DNA from: Alphaproteobacteria bacterium
Lineage (GTDB): Bacteria; Pseudomonadota; Alphaproteobacteria; Micavibrionales; Micavibrionaceae
Assembly (NCBI GenBank): GCA_002401695.1
Contig: NVTV01000024.1
Coordinates: forward strand, 1 to 39,523
Direction: 5' to 3'
DNA: 39,523 nt
Numbering within the stretch: the stretch's first letter is position 1; every line of letters starts with the position of its first letter. Shown in pieces: positions 39,406 through 39,523 of this stretch. The notes beneath the pieces were generated by a model that saw only the letters and a list, made by a program, of their open reading frames with translations, did not search any database and was not told the origin of the DNA. A program made the position numbers and the translations under genes.

Positions 39406-39523
39406 ATAAACCCCGTAGTTTATTTTAGCACTCATAAGTTAGAGTCTAAACAATTCGTTATTTGCCGAATTTCTAGTAACTGCTTCTGCCCGCAAAGCAG
39501 GCGAAAATAATATGTATTATCAA

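Larger units (their letters stand above)
4809..39523. mobile_element. Integrative and conjugative element (right end not in window)
   Basis: The segment after tRNA-Thr carries a complete Trb-type mating channel (trbBCDEJLFGI), the coupling protein traG, a DUF3363 relaxase, a TraF-type peptidase, small backbone genes (two DUF736, DUF2274, DUF2840, DUF6499/DUF2285, two excisionase-like HTH) and two cargo blocks (DNA phosphorothioation defence and mercury resistance). The defence block splits the backbone between traG and the relaxase. No integrase, ParA, trbK or lytic transglycosylase is visible; the integrase is probably beyond the right edge. The 17834-24201 block is visibly more AT-rich than the trb block, suggesting separate acquisition. 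Confidence 0.85.

Noticed and set aside
39406..39523. Bases after merR, with a 6-bp CTGCTT/AAGCAG inverted repeat near 39480-39501
   Set aside because: Too short and without a U-tract or known transposon end; no feature can be supported.

Overview
The window joins a short piece of alphaproteobacterial chromosome (about 1-4808) to a large part of an integrative and conjugative element (ICE, about 4809 to beyond the right edge). The assignment to Alphaproteobacteria is an inference. It rests on the rlmB / tRNA-Tyr / tRNA-Gly / tuf neighbourhood and on an element backbone typical of that class: trbBCDEJLFGI with DUF2274, a CopG-like protein and traG, a DUF3363 relaxase, TraF, DUF2840, DUF6499/DUF2285 and two DUF736 genes. 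I cannot name the genus.

Layout. 1-4808: start of tuf (cut by the window edge), tRNA-Gly, tRNA-Tyr, rlmB, a DUF805 membrane protein, metG, a DUF1761-like membrane protein and tRNA-Thr. The 3' end of tRNA-Thr is the likely integration site; no integrase and no second att copy lie in the window. 5091-17623 (minus strand): an excisionase-like HTH gene, DUF736, DUF2274 and a complete Trb-type type IV secretion operon headed by the VirD4 coupling protein TraG. 17834-24201 (plus strand): five tightly coupled AT-rich genes, namely a PLD-like SF2 helicase, a 68-residue protein, a DndD-like SMC-type ATPase, an unknown 165-residue protein and a DUF262/DUF1524 (SspE/GmrSD-like) protein. 24222-30297 (minus strand, converging on them): dndB-dndC-dndD-dndE-dndA, a complete DNA phosphorothioation operon. 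30386-35114 (minus strand): DNA processing and backbone genes, including the relaxase, TraF peptidase, DUF2840, HTH, DUF6499/DUF2285 and a second DUF736. 35115-35893 is a gene-poor stretch with a nested inverted repeat. 35894-39405: a mercury resistance operon (merT-merP-merF-merA plus an unknown membrane protein) divergent from merR, with a recognisable MerR-type promoter between them.

How it works together. The backbone would move the element by conjugation: the relaxase nicks oriT, TraG couples the DNA, and the Trb channel transfers it. The cargo gives the host mercury detoxification and a phosphorothioate-based defence. No dndF/G/H genes are present, so the five-gene convergent operon is the best candidate for the effector arm that reads or depends on phosphorothioate DNA. 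The gene order dndC-D-E-A next to a separate multigene module recalls the DndCDEA-PbeABCD systems described in haloarchaea. Whether this is a Pbe variant, an SspE-type hybrid or something new cannot be settled without searches, and it is the main lead of the window.
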